Assembly: GCF_007066085.1 (NCBI RefSeq)
Contig: NZ_CP041405.1
Coordinates: 5,155,001 to 5,219,000, forward strand
Origin: Paenibacillus thiaminolyticus
GTDB lineage: Bacteria; Bacillota; Bacilli; Paenibacillales; Paenibacillaceae
Direction: 5' to 3'
Length of the DNA stretch: 64,000 bases
Shown: piece after piece, positions 36,127 through 45,034 of the stretch
How the letters are laid out: each line of letters begins with the position of its first letter
Position numbering within the stretch: the stretch's first letter is position 1
Notes under the pieces: model-generated
Databases searched by the model: none
What the model was told of the DNA's origin: nothing
The model's input: only the letters and a program-made list of their open reading frames with translations
Made by a program: the position numbers and the translations under genes

Positions 36127-36531
36127 ATGGAACGCATACAGCGCTACAATACGATTTATGATGCGATTGGCGGAGCGGATACGATTCGCCGCATCGTAGA
36201 GTCATTTTATCCCAAAGTCCAGGCTCACCCGCTGCTGGGCCCTTTGTTTCCCGAAGATATTTTTCCGGTTATGGAAAAGCAGTTCATGTTTTTGTCCCAG
36301 TTCTTCGGCGGGCCTTCGTTATTTTCCGATGCTTACGGCCATCCGATGATGCGGGCACGGCATTTGCCGTTCCCGGTGACGCCTGCCCGGGCCGAGGCTT
36401 GGCTCGGCTGCATGCGCGAAGCGCTGACGGAGATTGGCTTGGAGCCGGAACTGCGGGACATGGTGATTACCCGGCTGTCCGGCCCGGCGCATCATTTCGT
36501 GAATACGCCGGATGAAGAGGGGCAAGCGTAG
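36127..36531 (+). CDS. group II truncated hemoglobin
   Basis: A 134-residue truncated globin (GlbO/YjbI family). YDAIGGADTIRRIVESFYPKV is the A/B helix region, the conserved Tyr/Phe distal-pocket residues are in it, and RARHLPFPVT contains the proximal His. Such proteins bind oxygen or nitric oxide and help with redox stress; in Bacillus YjbI protects and interacts with matrix or redox proteins. The ATG follows AGGAGCT within the structured leader. DUF2225 protein follows 63 bases later. Confidence 0.92.
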   Translation: MERIQRYNTIYDAIGGADTIRRIVESFYPKVQAHPLLGPLFPEDIFPVMEKQFMFLSQFFGGPSLFSDAYGHPMMRARHLPFPVTPARAEAWLGCMREALTEIGLEPELRDMVITRLSGPAHHFVNTPDEEGQA

Positions 36532-36594
36532 CGTGTTACCCTGCCGGCCCGGCGCCGGCACCCCAGACAGAGAACGCATAAGGAGAGGAGAAGT

Positions 36595-37308
36595 TTGGTA
36601 GAAATAGAACCGCTGTTTACAAGTAAAATTGAATGTCCGTTTTGCTCTGAATCATTTGAGATCTCGCGTGTACGTTCACGCTTCAAAAAGTCTTCCCAGA
36701 TCGACAGTGATTTTTGTCCCCATTATGCCGAGGACCGGCTGAATCCGGATTACTATGTCGTGCGGGTATGCCCGAACTGCGGCTGTGCATCGACCGAGAA
36801 CTCGATCAAGAACTGGAATCATGCCCAGCGCCAGGCGTTCCGGGAGCGTGTCGCTTCCCATTGGACACGGAAGGAGTACGGAGGTGAACGGACATGGGAG
36901 CAGGCAATGGAGACGTATCAATTGGCCTTGTTGACGGCGCAGACGATCGGCGAGCACCAGCGCGTCGTGGCCGGCCTGCTGCATCATATCGCCTGGCTGT
37001 TCCGCTACCGCGGGATGGAGGCAGAGGAGCAGCGATATTTGCGCTTCGCGCTGGAGGCCTATATATCGGTGTATGAGTATGAATGGCAGGATCAGAACGA
37101 TGCGCGGCTCATGTATATGATTGGCGAGCTGCACCGCCGGCTTGGCGAGTATAATGAAGCGGGGAAATACTTCACTCGCATCATCCAGGACAAGCGGATT
37201 ATGGATGCGGCGATGATTCGGGCTGCGCGCCAGCAGTGGCAGCAGATGCGCGAGGAGATGCAGGAAGCGGCGGATGGGAAGGAACACCTGGAGAGCACGC
37301 CGATCTGA
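36595..37308 (+). CDS. DUF2225 protein with zinc-finger and TPR-like helices
   Basis: A 237-residue protein of the DUF2225 family. Two CxxC pairs (CPFC at about 14; CPNC at about 58, followed by C) and CPH form a putative zinc site. The C-terminal two thirds is helical with repeats resembling TPRs (YQLALLTAQTIGEHQRVVAGLLHHIAWLFRYRG ... LHRRLGEYNEAGKYFTRII). Function is unknown. The TTG start has AGGAGAGGAG a few bases upstream. The gene follows the globin closely and is likely co-transcribed. Confidence 0.85.
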   Translation: MVEIEPLFTSKIECPFCSESFEISRVRSRFKKSSQIDSDFCPHYAEDRLNPDYYVVRVCPNCGCASTENSIKNWNHAQRQAFRERVASHWTRKEYGGERTWEQAMETYQLALLTAQTIGEHQRVVAGLLHHIAWLFRYRGMEAEEQRYLRFALEAYISVYEYEWQDQNDARLMYMIGELHRRLGEYNEAGKYFTRIIQDKRIMDAAMIRAARQQWQQMREEMQEAADGKEHLESTPI

Positions 37309-37334
37309 TCTGACAGAGGACGAAGAACTGGGAG

Positions 37335-37565
37335 CTAGCGAATCTTCCGATCCGCCAGCAAATAGTCGCGATCGGCATCGAGGACGACGATCCGGTTATG
37401 GCAGCAGGGCATGATGAGCAGCCGCTTTTTCCCGTCACGAATGTCGGGAAGTTCCTTCGGCTTGAGTGATACAAGCACGTTATCCTCATGGCAAAAAGGG
37501 CACTGCGGAATATACATATCCCCCATAATGATGTCATAAGGAACCGTATTCTCGAACGGAATCAT
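37335..37565 (-). CDS. unrecognised small zinc-ribbon-like protein
   Basis: A 76-residue protein with CPFC (about 22-25) and CC (about 54-55), which could bind zinc. Strands dominate (EDNVLVSLKPKELPDI, KKRLLIMPCCHNRIVVLD). Its ATG overlaps the stop of the upstream yycC-like gene (ATGA junction) and GGGGAGCG precedes it. No named family is recognised. Confidence 0.7.
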   Translation of the reverse strand: MIPFENTVPYDIIMGDMYIPQCPFCHEDNVLVSLKPKELPDIRDGKKRLLIMPCCHNRIVVLDADRDYLLADRKIR

Positions 37566-37750
37566 TGCGAACGCTCCCCATCGGAATCGGCCGGCGGTTC
37601 GGCCGGTTCCTGCTTCGCTTCGGCGGCAGCCAGTTCGGCCAGCTTCTTCATCAGAATATGCTGCGGCATATGCATGAGCTGTTCAATAGGAACACCCAGC
37701 GCCTGGGACAGCTTGACGGCGGTATCAGCAGAAATTTGCAAAGGTCTCAT
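37562..37750 (-). CDS. yycC: YycC-family small protein
   Basis: A 62-residue protein. MRPLQISADTAVKLSQALGVPIEQLMHMPQHILMKKLAEL closely follows the Bacillus YycC pattern; the Glu/Pro/Ala-rich C-terminal tail is longer. The start at 37750 is chosen by homology and by GAAAGGATGG upstream. The function is unknown. Translationally coupled to the downstream zinc-ribbon-like gene. Confidence 0.85.
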   Translation of the reverse strand: MRPLQISADTAVKLSQALGVPIEQLMHMPQHILMKKLAELAAAEAKQEPAEPPADSDGERSQ

Positions 37751-37879
37751 TGAGGCGCCATCCTTTCTATGCGGGTTACTCAATTTTTGATATAGTTTAG
37801 TTATACACGCTCAACATGCAAAACTCAAATCGCTGCAGCTATTTTTTTATTCCAAAAAAAGAAAGGTGTGTCCGCAATT

Positions 37880-39670
37880 ATGCAACATCCGTTAAATCCG
37901 ACATGGGATCTGGAATCGATCTTCCCGGGAGGGTCAGATTCGGAAGCGCTTCAACAATCATTCGCCGCGATCGAACAGGATCTGGCTCTGTTGAACGGGG
38001 AACTGAAAGAGTTGTCATCTCCGATCAGCGAGGACAGCATCCCGGCGCTAGCGAAGATAACCACCCGGTTGCAGGATCTGAATCGCCGGATGCAGGAGGC
38101 GGGCGCCTTTATCAGCTGTCTGACCGCTCAGAACCTTCAGGATAAGAAGGCGGTGCAATTAACGGGACGGAAGTCGGCGTTATCGGCGCAGCTGGTCGCT
38201 ATCGACGCATTGTATGATGAGCTGCTCCGTGGAATGCCGGATGAGCGATGGTCCCGGTTCCTGGCGCTGCCGGAGATCGAAGGAGTGGCTTTCAATTTGA
38301 ACGAACGCCGCGAGACGGCCAAGGAGAAGATGGGCCCGGAGTTGGAAGCGCTTGTTGGAGATCTCGCGGTGGACGGTTATCATGGCTGGGCGGAAATGTA
38401 CAACACTATCGTCTCCCATGTGCGCATCAATTACGAGGAGAACGGTGTGACCCAGCAATTATCGGCAGGACAGGCTCATAACAAGTTGTCCCATCCGGAT
38501 CGCCGTGTTCGCGAAGAGATGTTCAAGCTGTGGGAACAGGAATGGAGCGACAAGGCCGATTTCTGCGCTGACGCCCTGAATCATATTGCCGGCTTCCGCT
38601 TGAAGCTGTACGAACGCCGCGGTTGGGACAATGTCTTGAAGGAGCCGCTTGCCAGAAACCGGATGTCGCAAGAGACCTTGGATGCGATGTGGGATACGAT
38701 CGTCCGCAATAAGCCAAAGTTCGTGCAATATTTGGAGCGGAAGGCTCAACTTCTCGGCGTAGAGAAGCTGAGCTGGTGCGATGTGGACGCTCCGATCGGC
38801 GGAAGCCAGACGACTATCAGCTATGACGATGGCGCGGAGGCTATCGTCGAGCAGTTCCGCAAGTTCAGCCCGCGGATGGCGGATTTCGCGGTGCGCGCGT
38901 TCGAGAACCGCTGGATTGAGGCGGAGGACCGGCCTGGCAAGCGGCCGGGCGGCTTCTGTACCTCCTTGCCGGTCAGCAAGCAGACGCGCATCTTCATGAC
39001 CTATGCGGGCACACCATCCAACGTATCGACGCTGGCGCATGAACTGGGGCACGGTTACCATCAGCACGTGATGGACGGACTGCCGGCGTTCGCTCAGCGC
39101 TATGCGATGAATGTCGCGGAGACGGCCTCCACCTTCGCCGAAATGATCGTGGCCGATTCGGCCGTGAAGGGGGCGAAGGACGAGCAGGAGAAGCTGGGGC
39201 TGCTCGAAGACAAGATTCAGCGCTCCATTGCTTTCTATATGAATATTCATGCCCGCTTCCTGTTCGAGACTCGCTTCTATGAGAAGCGCAAGGCGGGACT
39301 GCTGTCGAGCGAACAAATCTGTGCATTGATGGAGGAAGCGCAGCAAGAAGCATATTGCGGGGCACTGGGTTCGCTGCATCCGCATTTCTGGGCTTCCAAA
39401 ATGCACTTCTATTTCACGCATGTGCCGTTCTACAACTTCCCGTATACGTTCGGCTATTTGTTCAGCACCGGCTTGTATGCCCGCGCGCTGGAAGAAGGGG
39501 AATCGTTCGCTTCGAAATATGACGCGCTGCTGCGCGATACGGCAGTCATGACGGTGGAGGACCTTGCCAGCAAGCATCTTGGCATCGATCTGACGAAGCC
39601 GGACTTCTGGCAATCGGCCATCAATGTAACGCTCAAGGATGTGGAGCTCTTCTTGCAGATGACGGAATAA
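37880..39670 (+). CDS. pepF: M3-family oligoendopeptidase (PepF/YjbG)
   Basis: A 596-residue cytosolic zinc metallopeptidase that trims oligopeptides. The zinc-binding HELGHGYHQHV lies at about 390, with the third ligand Glu in ETASTFAEM about 25 residues on. The length is typical. The ATG at 37880 is 9 bases from AAAGGTGTG; a GTG at 37868 overlaps that site. It may process peptides brought in by the opp system. An MFS gene follows 25 bases later. Confidence 0.93.
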   Translation: MQHPLNPTWDLESIFPGGSDSEALQQSFAAIEQDLALLNGELKELSSPISEDSIPALAKITTRLQDLNRRMQEAGAFISCLTAQNLQDKKAVQLTGRKSALSAQLVAIDALYDELLRGMPDERWSRFLALPEIEGVAFNLNERRETAKEKMGPELEALVGDLAVDGYHGWAEMYNTIVSHVRINYEENGVTQQLSAGQAHNKLSHPDRRVREEMFKLWEQEWSDKADFCADALNHIAGFRLKLYERRGWDNVLKEPLARNRMSQETLDAMWDTIVRNKPKFVQYLERKAQLLGVEKLSWCDVDAPIGGSQTTISYDDGAEAIVEQFRKFSPRMADFAVRAFENRWIEAEDRPGKRPGGFCTSLPVSKQTRIFMTYAGTPSNVSTLAHELGHGYHQHVMDGLPAFAQRYAMNVAETASTFAEMIVADSAVKGAKDEQEKLGLLEDKIQRSIAFYMNIHARFLFETRFYEKRKAGLLSSEQICALMEEAQQEAYCGALGSLHPHFWASKMHFYFTHVPFYNFPYTFGYLFSTGLYARALEEGESFASKYDALLRDTAVMTVEDLASKHLGIDLTKPDFWQSAINVTLKDVELFLQMTE

Positions 39671-39695
39671 GCGGCTCGGGAAAGGAACGACACAT

Positions 39696-40889
39696 TTGAC
39701 ATCCAATCGCCTATTGAAGGGATTCCATGCGGTGTTCTATTCGACGAATGCGCTGCTGATTCCCTATCTGCCCCTCTTGCTGACAGAGCGGGGATTTCAT
39801 GCATGGGAAGCGGGGACGCTTCTCATGCTCGGGCCATTTCTGGCGATGTTCGTGCAGCCATTGGCCGGCGTGCTCAGCGATCGATTGAAGGCGGTCCGGC
39901 CACTGCTGTTCGGATGCTGGATCGCGCAAGGCACGGCCGCCGCCTGCCTGTTCCTGTCTTCGGGCAGAATGGCGGCCGCGGCCAGCCTGCTGGCACTCTA
40001 TATTTTCTTCCTGCCTGCTGTGTCTCTGCTCGATTCTTTGACGGTCAAGACGGCGATTGCGGCAGGGCAGTCATACAGCAGCATCCGCCTGTGGGGATCG
40101 GTAGGGTTTACCATGACCGGACTTGTCCTCGGACAAATGTTCGATGCCTGGGGCGGCGTCGACTCACTCATGTGGATGTACGCCCCAATATGGATATGTC
40201 TGCTTATCGGAATCGGGTTCCTGCGGGAAGCGCCGGCTGATGCGAAGGAGGCCGAGACTGTGGTCAATCTCACGGTCTTGCGCAAAGCGCTCTCGGTGCC
40301 TGCCTTGCTGGTGTTCCTGCTGCTCGTCTTCATCGTGGCGATGCCGCATCGAATGAACGATGCGCTGCTCACACTTCATCTGAGCGACCTGGGAGCGACC
40401 TCCGCCCAAATGTCCTGGGCTTGGTCGGTCGCCGGGGTAAGCGAAGTCATTGGCTTTGCGGTGATGGCGGCATGGGTGTCCCGGAAGCGGATGCTGCGGT
40501 TGTTCGCTATCGTCTGCGGGTTGTACGCGATCCGATGGCTGCTGTACGCATTTGTGACGGAGCCTTGGGTTGTCATCGTCATGCAAGGAGCGCATGCCTT
40601 CACGTATGCTGCGCTGTGGGTGCTGTCCATCGAATTCGTGTCATCGCTCCTTCCCAGGCAGCTTGCGGCGACCGCTCAGGCGTTGCTTGGCATGGTGTTC
40701 CTTGGCCTGGCCGGCCTCGCGGGCGGGATGAGCGGCGGAGCGCTTCAGGAAGCATATGGCGGGACCGGGATGTATCTGTATGGCTTCGTCTGCGCGGCCG
40801 TAAGCACAATCGGCTTCGGCATCTGGGCCTTCCGGCGCGAGCGCGCTGAGCGTCTGCGGGCCGCGTCACCGAAGGCAACGAACTATTAG
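39696..40889 (+). CDS. MFS transporter (MFS_1-like)
   Basis: A 397-residue major facilitator permease with 12 predicted TM helices. The loop 2-3 motif is GVLSDRLKAVRP. The PYLPLLLTERGF opening and LYAIRWLLYAFVTEP mid-section resemble the LacY/nucleoside-symporter-like MFS_1 family. The substrate cannot be predicted. The TTG start follows AAAGGAACG. Likely co-transcribed with pepF. Confidence 0.88.
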   Translation: MTSNRLLKGFHAVFYSTNALLIPYLPLLLTERGFHAWEAGTLLMLGPFLAMFVQPLAGVLSDRLKAVRPLLFGCWIAQGTAAACLFLSSGRMAAAASLLALYIFFLPAVSLLDSLTVKTAIAAGQSYSSIRLWGSVGFTMTGLVLGQMFDAWGGVDSLMWMYAPIWICLLIGIGFLREAPADAKEAETVVNLTVLRKALSVPALLVFLLLVFIVAMPHRMNDALLTLHLSDLGATSAQMSWAWSVAGVSEVIGFAVMAAWVSRKRMLRLFAIVCGLYAIRWLLYAFVTEPWVVIVMQGAHAFTYAALWVLSIEFVSSLLPRQLAATAQALLGMVFLGLAGLAGGMSGGALQEAYGGTGMYLYGFVCAAVSTIGFGIWAFRRERAERLRAASPKATNY

Positions 40890-40893
40890 AGGT

Positions 40894-41025
40894 AGTTCAA
40901 AAAGTCCTGCTAATGTTGTCTTGCCTGCACTGCGCTGCTCCTTACAAGTTTTCGAAGCAAAACTCGCTACGAAAGCTACGAGTTCTTGCAACCTTCTTGG
41001 TGCTGAAAACCGGTCTTTTTGAACT
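40894..41025. mobile_element. MITE-like element with 11-bp terminal inverted repeats
   Basis: AGTTCAAAAAG (40894-40904) is perfectly inverted as CTTTTTGAACT (41015-41025). The 132 bases between outer ends include an internal inverted pair around 40955-40989 and no reading frame. The size, non-coding content and perfect ends fit a non-autonomous miniature element or a REP-type intergenic repeat. No target-site duplication is obvious. Confidence 0.65.
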
Positions 41026-41048
41026 CGCATTATCCTTATAAAATGAAC

Positions 41049-41074
41049 CAGGCGGCCGAAGATTCGGCCGCCTG
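41049..41074. terminator. terminator of the chemoreceptor gene
   Basis: Perfect 12-bp stem CAGGCGGCCGAA/TTCGGCCGCCTG with a two-base loop. Confidence 0.85.
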
Positions 41075-41105
41075 TCTGTATGTAGATGAGAAGTTCCGCA
41101 TAGAG

Positions 41106-42362
41106 TTACATTTTGAATACTTGAATCGTGCGCTGCAATTGGGTCACCTTCTGCTGCAATTGCCCGGTTGACTCGACGGTAGCCTGGACGGAAGCGATCT
41201 GTTCGGTCATCGACGCCGACATCTGCTCGGTGCCTGCGGCGGCCTCCTGCGTAATCGCGGAGATGTTCACGATCGAACCGGTAATCGTCTTCGCGCTCTC
41301 CAGCATAAGATCGCTCTCCTGTGCGAAGGCAGCGATCTCTTCCGTAATGAACTGAATGGAATCAACAATCTCGTTGAAGATTCGTTCCGTCTCGCGGATC
41401 ATTGCGGTCTGGCTCTGTACGACTGCTTCATTGGTCTGGATATTCGTAATCGCCTGGTTAATCCCGGATTCGATTCCCTTGACGAGCGAAAAGACTTCCT
41501 TCGTGGATGAGGAGGCTTCCTCGGCCAGATTGCGGACTTCCTGGGCGACGACGGCGAAGCCGCGGCCATGCTCTCCGGCTCGCGCCGCTTCAATGGATGC
41601 GTTCAGCGAGAGCAGGTTCGTCTGCTCGGCAATCTCGGAAATGGTGCGAGTAATCTTGGAGATGCCCTCGGCTTGCCGGGCCAACTGCTCGATCGTCGAG
41701 GCTACATGCTCCGTCGCTTCGATATTGCGTTCCATGCCGGCGGACTGGCTCTCCACCGCCGTGCGGCCCTTGGCCACCAGCTCCAGCGTCGTAGCGGAGC
41801 GGTTGTTCATCTCGCGGGAGGAATGCGCATAGGCTTCCACCTTCTGTTCGATTTCTTTGATCGAGTCGGACATCTGGGAGATATCCTCGGAGATCTCGGC
41901 GGAACCGACGGCCAATTCATTGGCGGATGCGGCGACCTGTTCCATCGCGATCTTCATATTCTGGTTCTTATGGTACATATCCCGTCCGGAATCGGACACA
42001 TGACGGGTAATATCGGTAGTCTGCTGCAATATTTCGCGAAGCTTGAGCAGCATGGAATTGAAGGAATGTCCCAATTCGCCAAGCGCGTCGTCGCTCGTTA
42101 CTTGCACGGTCTGAGAGAAATCGCCCCGGGCAATCTGCAAGGCTGAATTCGACATGTCCTTGATCGGCTCGTTAAGCGAGCGTTCTAGCATATTAATAAT
42201 GGGATAGCTGATTCCCACTAGGATGACAAGGGTGATGAGGCCTGGAATCAATGTGGCATGAGTCGTCAATAGGACTATCGTAGTAAGAGCGAACAAGCCG
42301 ACAATGCCATAACAGCCAAAGAGTAGCTTTTGCTTAAAACTCAAGGAATTGAACCAATTCAT
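41106..42362 (-). CDS. methyl-accepting chemotaxis protein without an external sensor domain
   Basis: A 418-residue receptor. Two TM helices (about 11-30 and 37-56) are separated by only a few residues, so no extracytoplasmic ligand domain exists. HAMP (about 57-112) and a long signalling coiled coil follow, with the hairpin tip [31 protein letters not shown]. It must sense membrane or cytosolic cues. AGAAGGGGCGG precedes the ATG. Transcribed alone. Confidence 0.93.
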   Translation of the reverse strand: MNWFNSLSFKQKLLFGCYGIVGLFALTTIVLLTTHATLIPGLITLVILVGISYPIINMLERSLNEPIKDMSNSALQIARGDFSQTVQVTSDDALGELGHSFNSMLLKLREILQQTTDITRHVSDSGRDMYHKNQNMKIAMEQVAASANELAVGSAEISEDISQMSDSIKEIEQKVEAYAHSSREMNNRSATTLELVAKGRTAVESQSAGMERNIEATEHVASTIEQLARQAEGISKITRTISEIAEQTNLLSLNASIEAARAGEHGRGFAVVAQEVRNLAEEASSSTKEVFSLVKGIESGINQAITNIQTNEAVVQSQTAMIRETERIFNEIVDSIQFITEEIAAFAQESDLMLESAKTITGSIVNISAITQEAAAGTEQMSASMTEQIASVQATVESTGQLQQKVTQLQRTIQVFKM

Positions 42363-42515
42363 ATGACCGCCCCTTCTTTCATCCCAATACGTCCATAATA
42401 TAACAACATTATAGCATCGCCCCTACAGGCGGTCTATGTAATTGTTAGCAATCCGCCATAGTTTTACATTTTCAGGAACAGGATGATGAAGAAAGTCAAA
42501 TACTGTTGCTATCTG

Positions 42516-42544
42516 TTGAATAAAGGAAAAATATCCTATATAAT
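42516..42544 (+). promoter_or_regulatory. sigma-A promoter
   Basis: TTGAAT (42516-42521) and TATAAT (42539-42544) with an exact 17-base spacer; close to consensus. Confidence 0.8.
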
Positions 42545-42610
42545 GTGTATAAAGAACTATTTTCATGTCGATGGAAATGGTTCTGTATTCTTAAGGAGGT
42601 GTGATTCGTC

Positions 42611-43003
42611 ATGGGCTCTTATGAAATATCATTGGCCAGACAGTTCAGCATGGTTTTTGATAAGCTGGAATCGGAGCTGCTTGGACTTACAGGAGGCACG
42701 GTCATTGTATGTATTCGCAACGATGTCATAGGCAAATTCGGTGTCAAGCATGACGCGCTCGAAAGCCAGAACGGGGTCATCAAGCCGCTGCGCCAAGGAT
42801 TGATGAAGCGGCATGTCGCAGAATTCCGCCAGACGGCGATGGAGGCCCTGAAGCACAAGAAGCAGTGGACTCACGGAGAGATTGTGTTTGATTTTGCCAT
42901 GAAGCAGGATATCTTGCTCATCAGCACATGGTTCGAATCGAACTATAATCTGATACATATGTTAGAGAAGCCTGAAGCGCGCACATATAGACGCGTCTCC
43001 TGA
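42611..43003 (+). CDS. unrecognised 130-residue soluble protein
   Basis: No family was recognised with certainty; the layout (GGTVIVCIRNDVIGKFG ... VAEFRQTAMEALKHKKQW) is somewhat like DUF2294 proteins. It is soluble, alpha/beta, with no signal. AAGGAGGTG stands before the ATG and a near-consensus promoter lies upstream, so strong expression is expected. Single-gene unit with a hairpin behind it. Confidence 0.75.
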   Translation: MGSYEISLARQFSMVFDKLESELLGLTGGTVIVCIRNDVIGKFGVKHDALESQNGVIKPLRQGLMKRHVAEFRQTAMEALKHKKQWTHGEIVFDFAMKQDILLISTWFESNYNLIHMLEKPEARTYRRVS

Positions 43004-43049
43004 TGGCCGGCTGTAACCTCGGGGGAATGCCTTGAATATACACAGCAAA

Positions 43050-43080
43050 AGAAGCTCTCTGCCTGTCGGCGAGAGCTTCT
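43050..43080. terminator. hairpin between convergent genes
   Basis: AGAAGCTCTC pairs with GAGAGCTTCT around a short loop; lacks a strong T run. Confidence 0.55.
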
Positions 43081-43138
43081 GCGGTGTTATCAGGCAATTG
43101 ACGTAAGTATGGTATACGATGCTCGAGATCGTCTAAGC

Positions 43139-43366
43139 TTATCGAGTCGTACGGCCTGCCAGTTGCTGCTCGGCCATTTGAACGAGACGCTTCGTGATGA
43201 AGCCCCCGAGAGAACCTGTATCGCGAGTCGTATAGTTGCCATAGTATCCGTCTTGAGGAATCGGAATTCCCAGCTCTTGAGCGATCTCGTACTTCATTTG
43301 CTGCAGGGCTGCAGTCGCTTGAGGCACTACGAGATTGTTGGAGCGGCTTCCACCTTGATTCGGCAT
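43139..43366 (-). CDS. alpha/beta-type small acid-soluble spore protein, copy 1
   Basis: A 75-residue DNA-binding SASP (LVVPQATAALQQMKYEIAQE ... TTRDTGSLGGFITKRLV). These coat spore DNA and protect it from UV and heat; the E-I protease site is within the KYEIAQE region. GGGAGGTG lies six bases before the ATG at 43366. A near-identical paralogue lies at 46393 on the other strand. Confidence 0.95.
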   Translation of the reverse strand: MPNQGGSRSNNLVVPQATAALQQMKYEIAQELGIPIPQDGYYGNYTTRDTGSLGGFITKRLVQMAEQQLAGRTTR

Positions 43367-43448
43367 GCTGTTCACCTCCCTGTGATTGTTAGTATGGAGA
43401 ACGAGAGTAGAAATATGCAGTCAGGGAGGGGAACGGAGGATGTAAATA

Positions 43449-43476
43449 ATGCCAGGCCGGAGGTACGGCCTGGCAT
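43449..43476 (-). terminator. terminator of the aldose epimerase gene
   Basis: Perfect 11-bp stem ATGCCAGGCCG/CGGCCTGGCAT, four bases after the stop on the minus strand, with an AT-rich tail. Confidence 0.8.
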
Positions 43477-43480
43477 CGCG

Positions 43481-44446
43481 TTACGGATGGATAATCTCGA
43501 GATCCAGGGTCAAGGTGACCGGGGCTTGCGGCTTCAGATCGATAAGTCCCGTCGTCTCGCTGCCGAACGGCAGGTTCGGCGCATCGGTCAGCCACGTATA
43601 CGGCTCGACGCAAATGATCTCGTCCGCGGTGCCGCGGGTATACAGCACCCAGTGTTTGAAGTGAGGCTGGCTGCCAGCATAGCGGATGCGGTAACCGTCA
43701 TCCCGGGTCAACCATGCCTCCGGCTTGCCTTCACCTGCGCTGAATACCGTATCAAAGTCGGAGCCTTGGAGATTCATGCCTTCAAGCAGCGCCTTATTTT
43801 CATCCAGAGGCAGCGTCCTGCCTGTCGTAATCAATTCCTCGTCCAGCTCATATATCCCAGCCACCGGGACTTGCAGCGTCCAACGGCTCGGTTCTCCGTC
43901 GATCAGGAACCAGGTATGGGTTCCGAACCCGAACGGAGCGGATTGTTCCCCCTTATTGGTTACCGTCAGCTGCTGGGTCAGGGTGCCTCCCTGAAGGCGG
44001 AAGGTGACCTCCAGCTCCAGCGGGGTAGGATATTGCCGCATCCAGTTGCCATCGCCGGCGGTGCGGAATTGCGCGGTAACTTCCGCAGCATCGACTGCAG
44101 CACTGGACCGGGTGACTGTCCACGGCTGAAGGCGGTGAAGCCCGTGAATATGGTTGTCATTCGCCGTATTCTGATCGAATTGGTAGCTTACGCCGGCATA
44201 TGTGAATGTACCGCGGCGGATTCGCCCCGGAGGCATCAGCATCGGAATACCGAAGTGGTAAGGCTTGGTCATATAATAATCCAGGTCGCTCTCGGCAGGC
44301 GTGCGTAGAATATCCCGCTGCGCCTTCTTGTCCCACAGCCGGATGACATTGCAGCCGAGCCCTGGGAGCAGCGTAGCTGCCAAAGTGTCATTTTCTAGTA
44401 TGACGGTCTCATAACCGTTCCATTGCCCTTTGTTCACTTGAACCAT
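43481..44446 (-). CDS. aldose 1-epimerase family protein
   Basis: A 321-residue beta-sandwich enzyme of the GalM/mutarotase superfamily. HIHGLHRLQPW contains the His pair of the active site and GFGTHTWFLI the second conserved His; the catalytic Glu is likely in CVEPYTWLTDAPN. It interconverts sugar anomers or a related modified sugar. The ATG at 44446 follows AAAAGGAG; the upstream in-frame ATG codons have no site. Confidence 0.88.
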   Translation of the reverse strand: MVQVNKGQWNGYETVILENDTLAATLLPGLGCNVIRLWDKKAQRDILRTPAESDLDYYMTKPYHFGIPMLMPPGRIRRGTFTYAGVSYQFDQNTANDNHIHGLHRLQPWTVTRSSAAVDAAEVTAQFRTAGDGNWMRQYPTPLELEVTFRLQGGTLTQQLTVTNKGEQSAPFGFGTHTWFLIDGEPSRWTLQVPVAGIYELDEELITTGRTLPLDENKALLEGMNLQGSDFDTVFSAGEGKPEAWLTRDDGYRIRYAGSQPHFKHWVLYTRGTADEIICVEPYTWLTDAPNLPFGSETTGLIDLKPQAPVTLTLDLEIIHP

Positions 44447-44689
44447 GTTGATTGCTCCTTTTCCCATACAGCTTCCCATTCACGTTGTTCACCAAGCCCG
44501 CTTCGTATTCAAGCGATCTTACCGGTACTTAGAAGCGGCCTGTGTGAACATGCATGATATGGTTCTAATCATAACAAATCAGTTGGGCAAAGTCATATGA
44601 TGATTGATATCCCATTGACAAGCGGGACGATATTCGATATCCTAATGGCTAATTCAACCTGGATGGCATTCATCCGGCTGGAACAAAGC

Positions 44690-44970
44690 GATGATAAGGA
44701 CAAGTAAGCTTCGCGGCGGGCTTCAGAGAACCGGTGGCTGGTGAGAACCGGTGCTTCCTGCGATGACTGAATGGACCTTGGAGTGCGGAGCCGAATCGGA
44801 GTAGGCTTTGCCGTAAGTCCTGCGTTAAAGGAAGAGAGGTTCGCAAGCGGCCCGATTGGGATTGAGGGGTTAGACCGCGACAGGCTGTCCTGCCGCGATA
44901 GAGCAGGCTTAGCGCGAACGAATAAGGGTGGCACCACGGTCTTCGTCCCTTTCCGGGATGGAAGGCCTTT
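44690..44970 (+). promoter_or_regulatory. T-box riboswitch controlling trpS
   Basis: A tRNA-sensing leader. Stem I carries the K-turn and AG-bulge type segments (GAGAACCGGTGGCTGGTGAG region) and a specifier loop with TGG at 44772-44774 before ACCTTGGAG. The T-box consensus AAGGGTGGCACCACGG is at 44924-44939. A terminator hairpin (44938-44970) with TTTTTT follows. Uncharged tRNA-Trp (encoded at 3851) would stabilise the antiterminator and switch on trpS. Confidence 0.95.
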
Positions 44971-45034
44971 TTTGCGTGTAAATCAAGGCATATTCAACAC
45001 AATGAGGGAAAATGACAAGGAGTGTGAATTTCCA

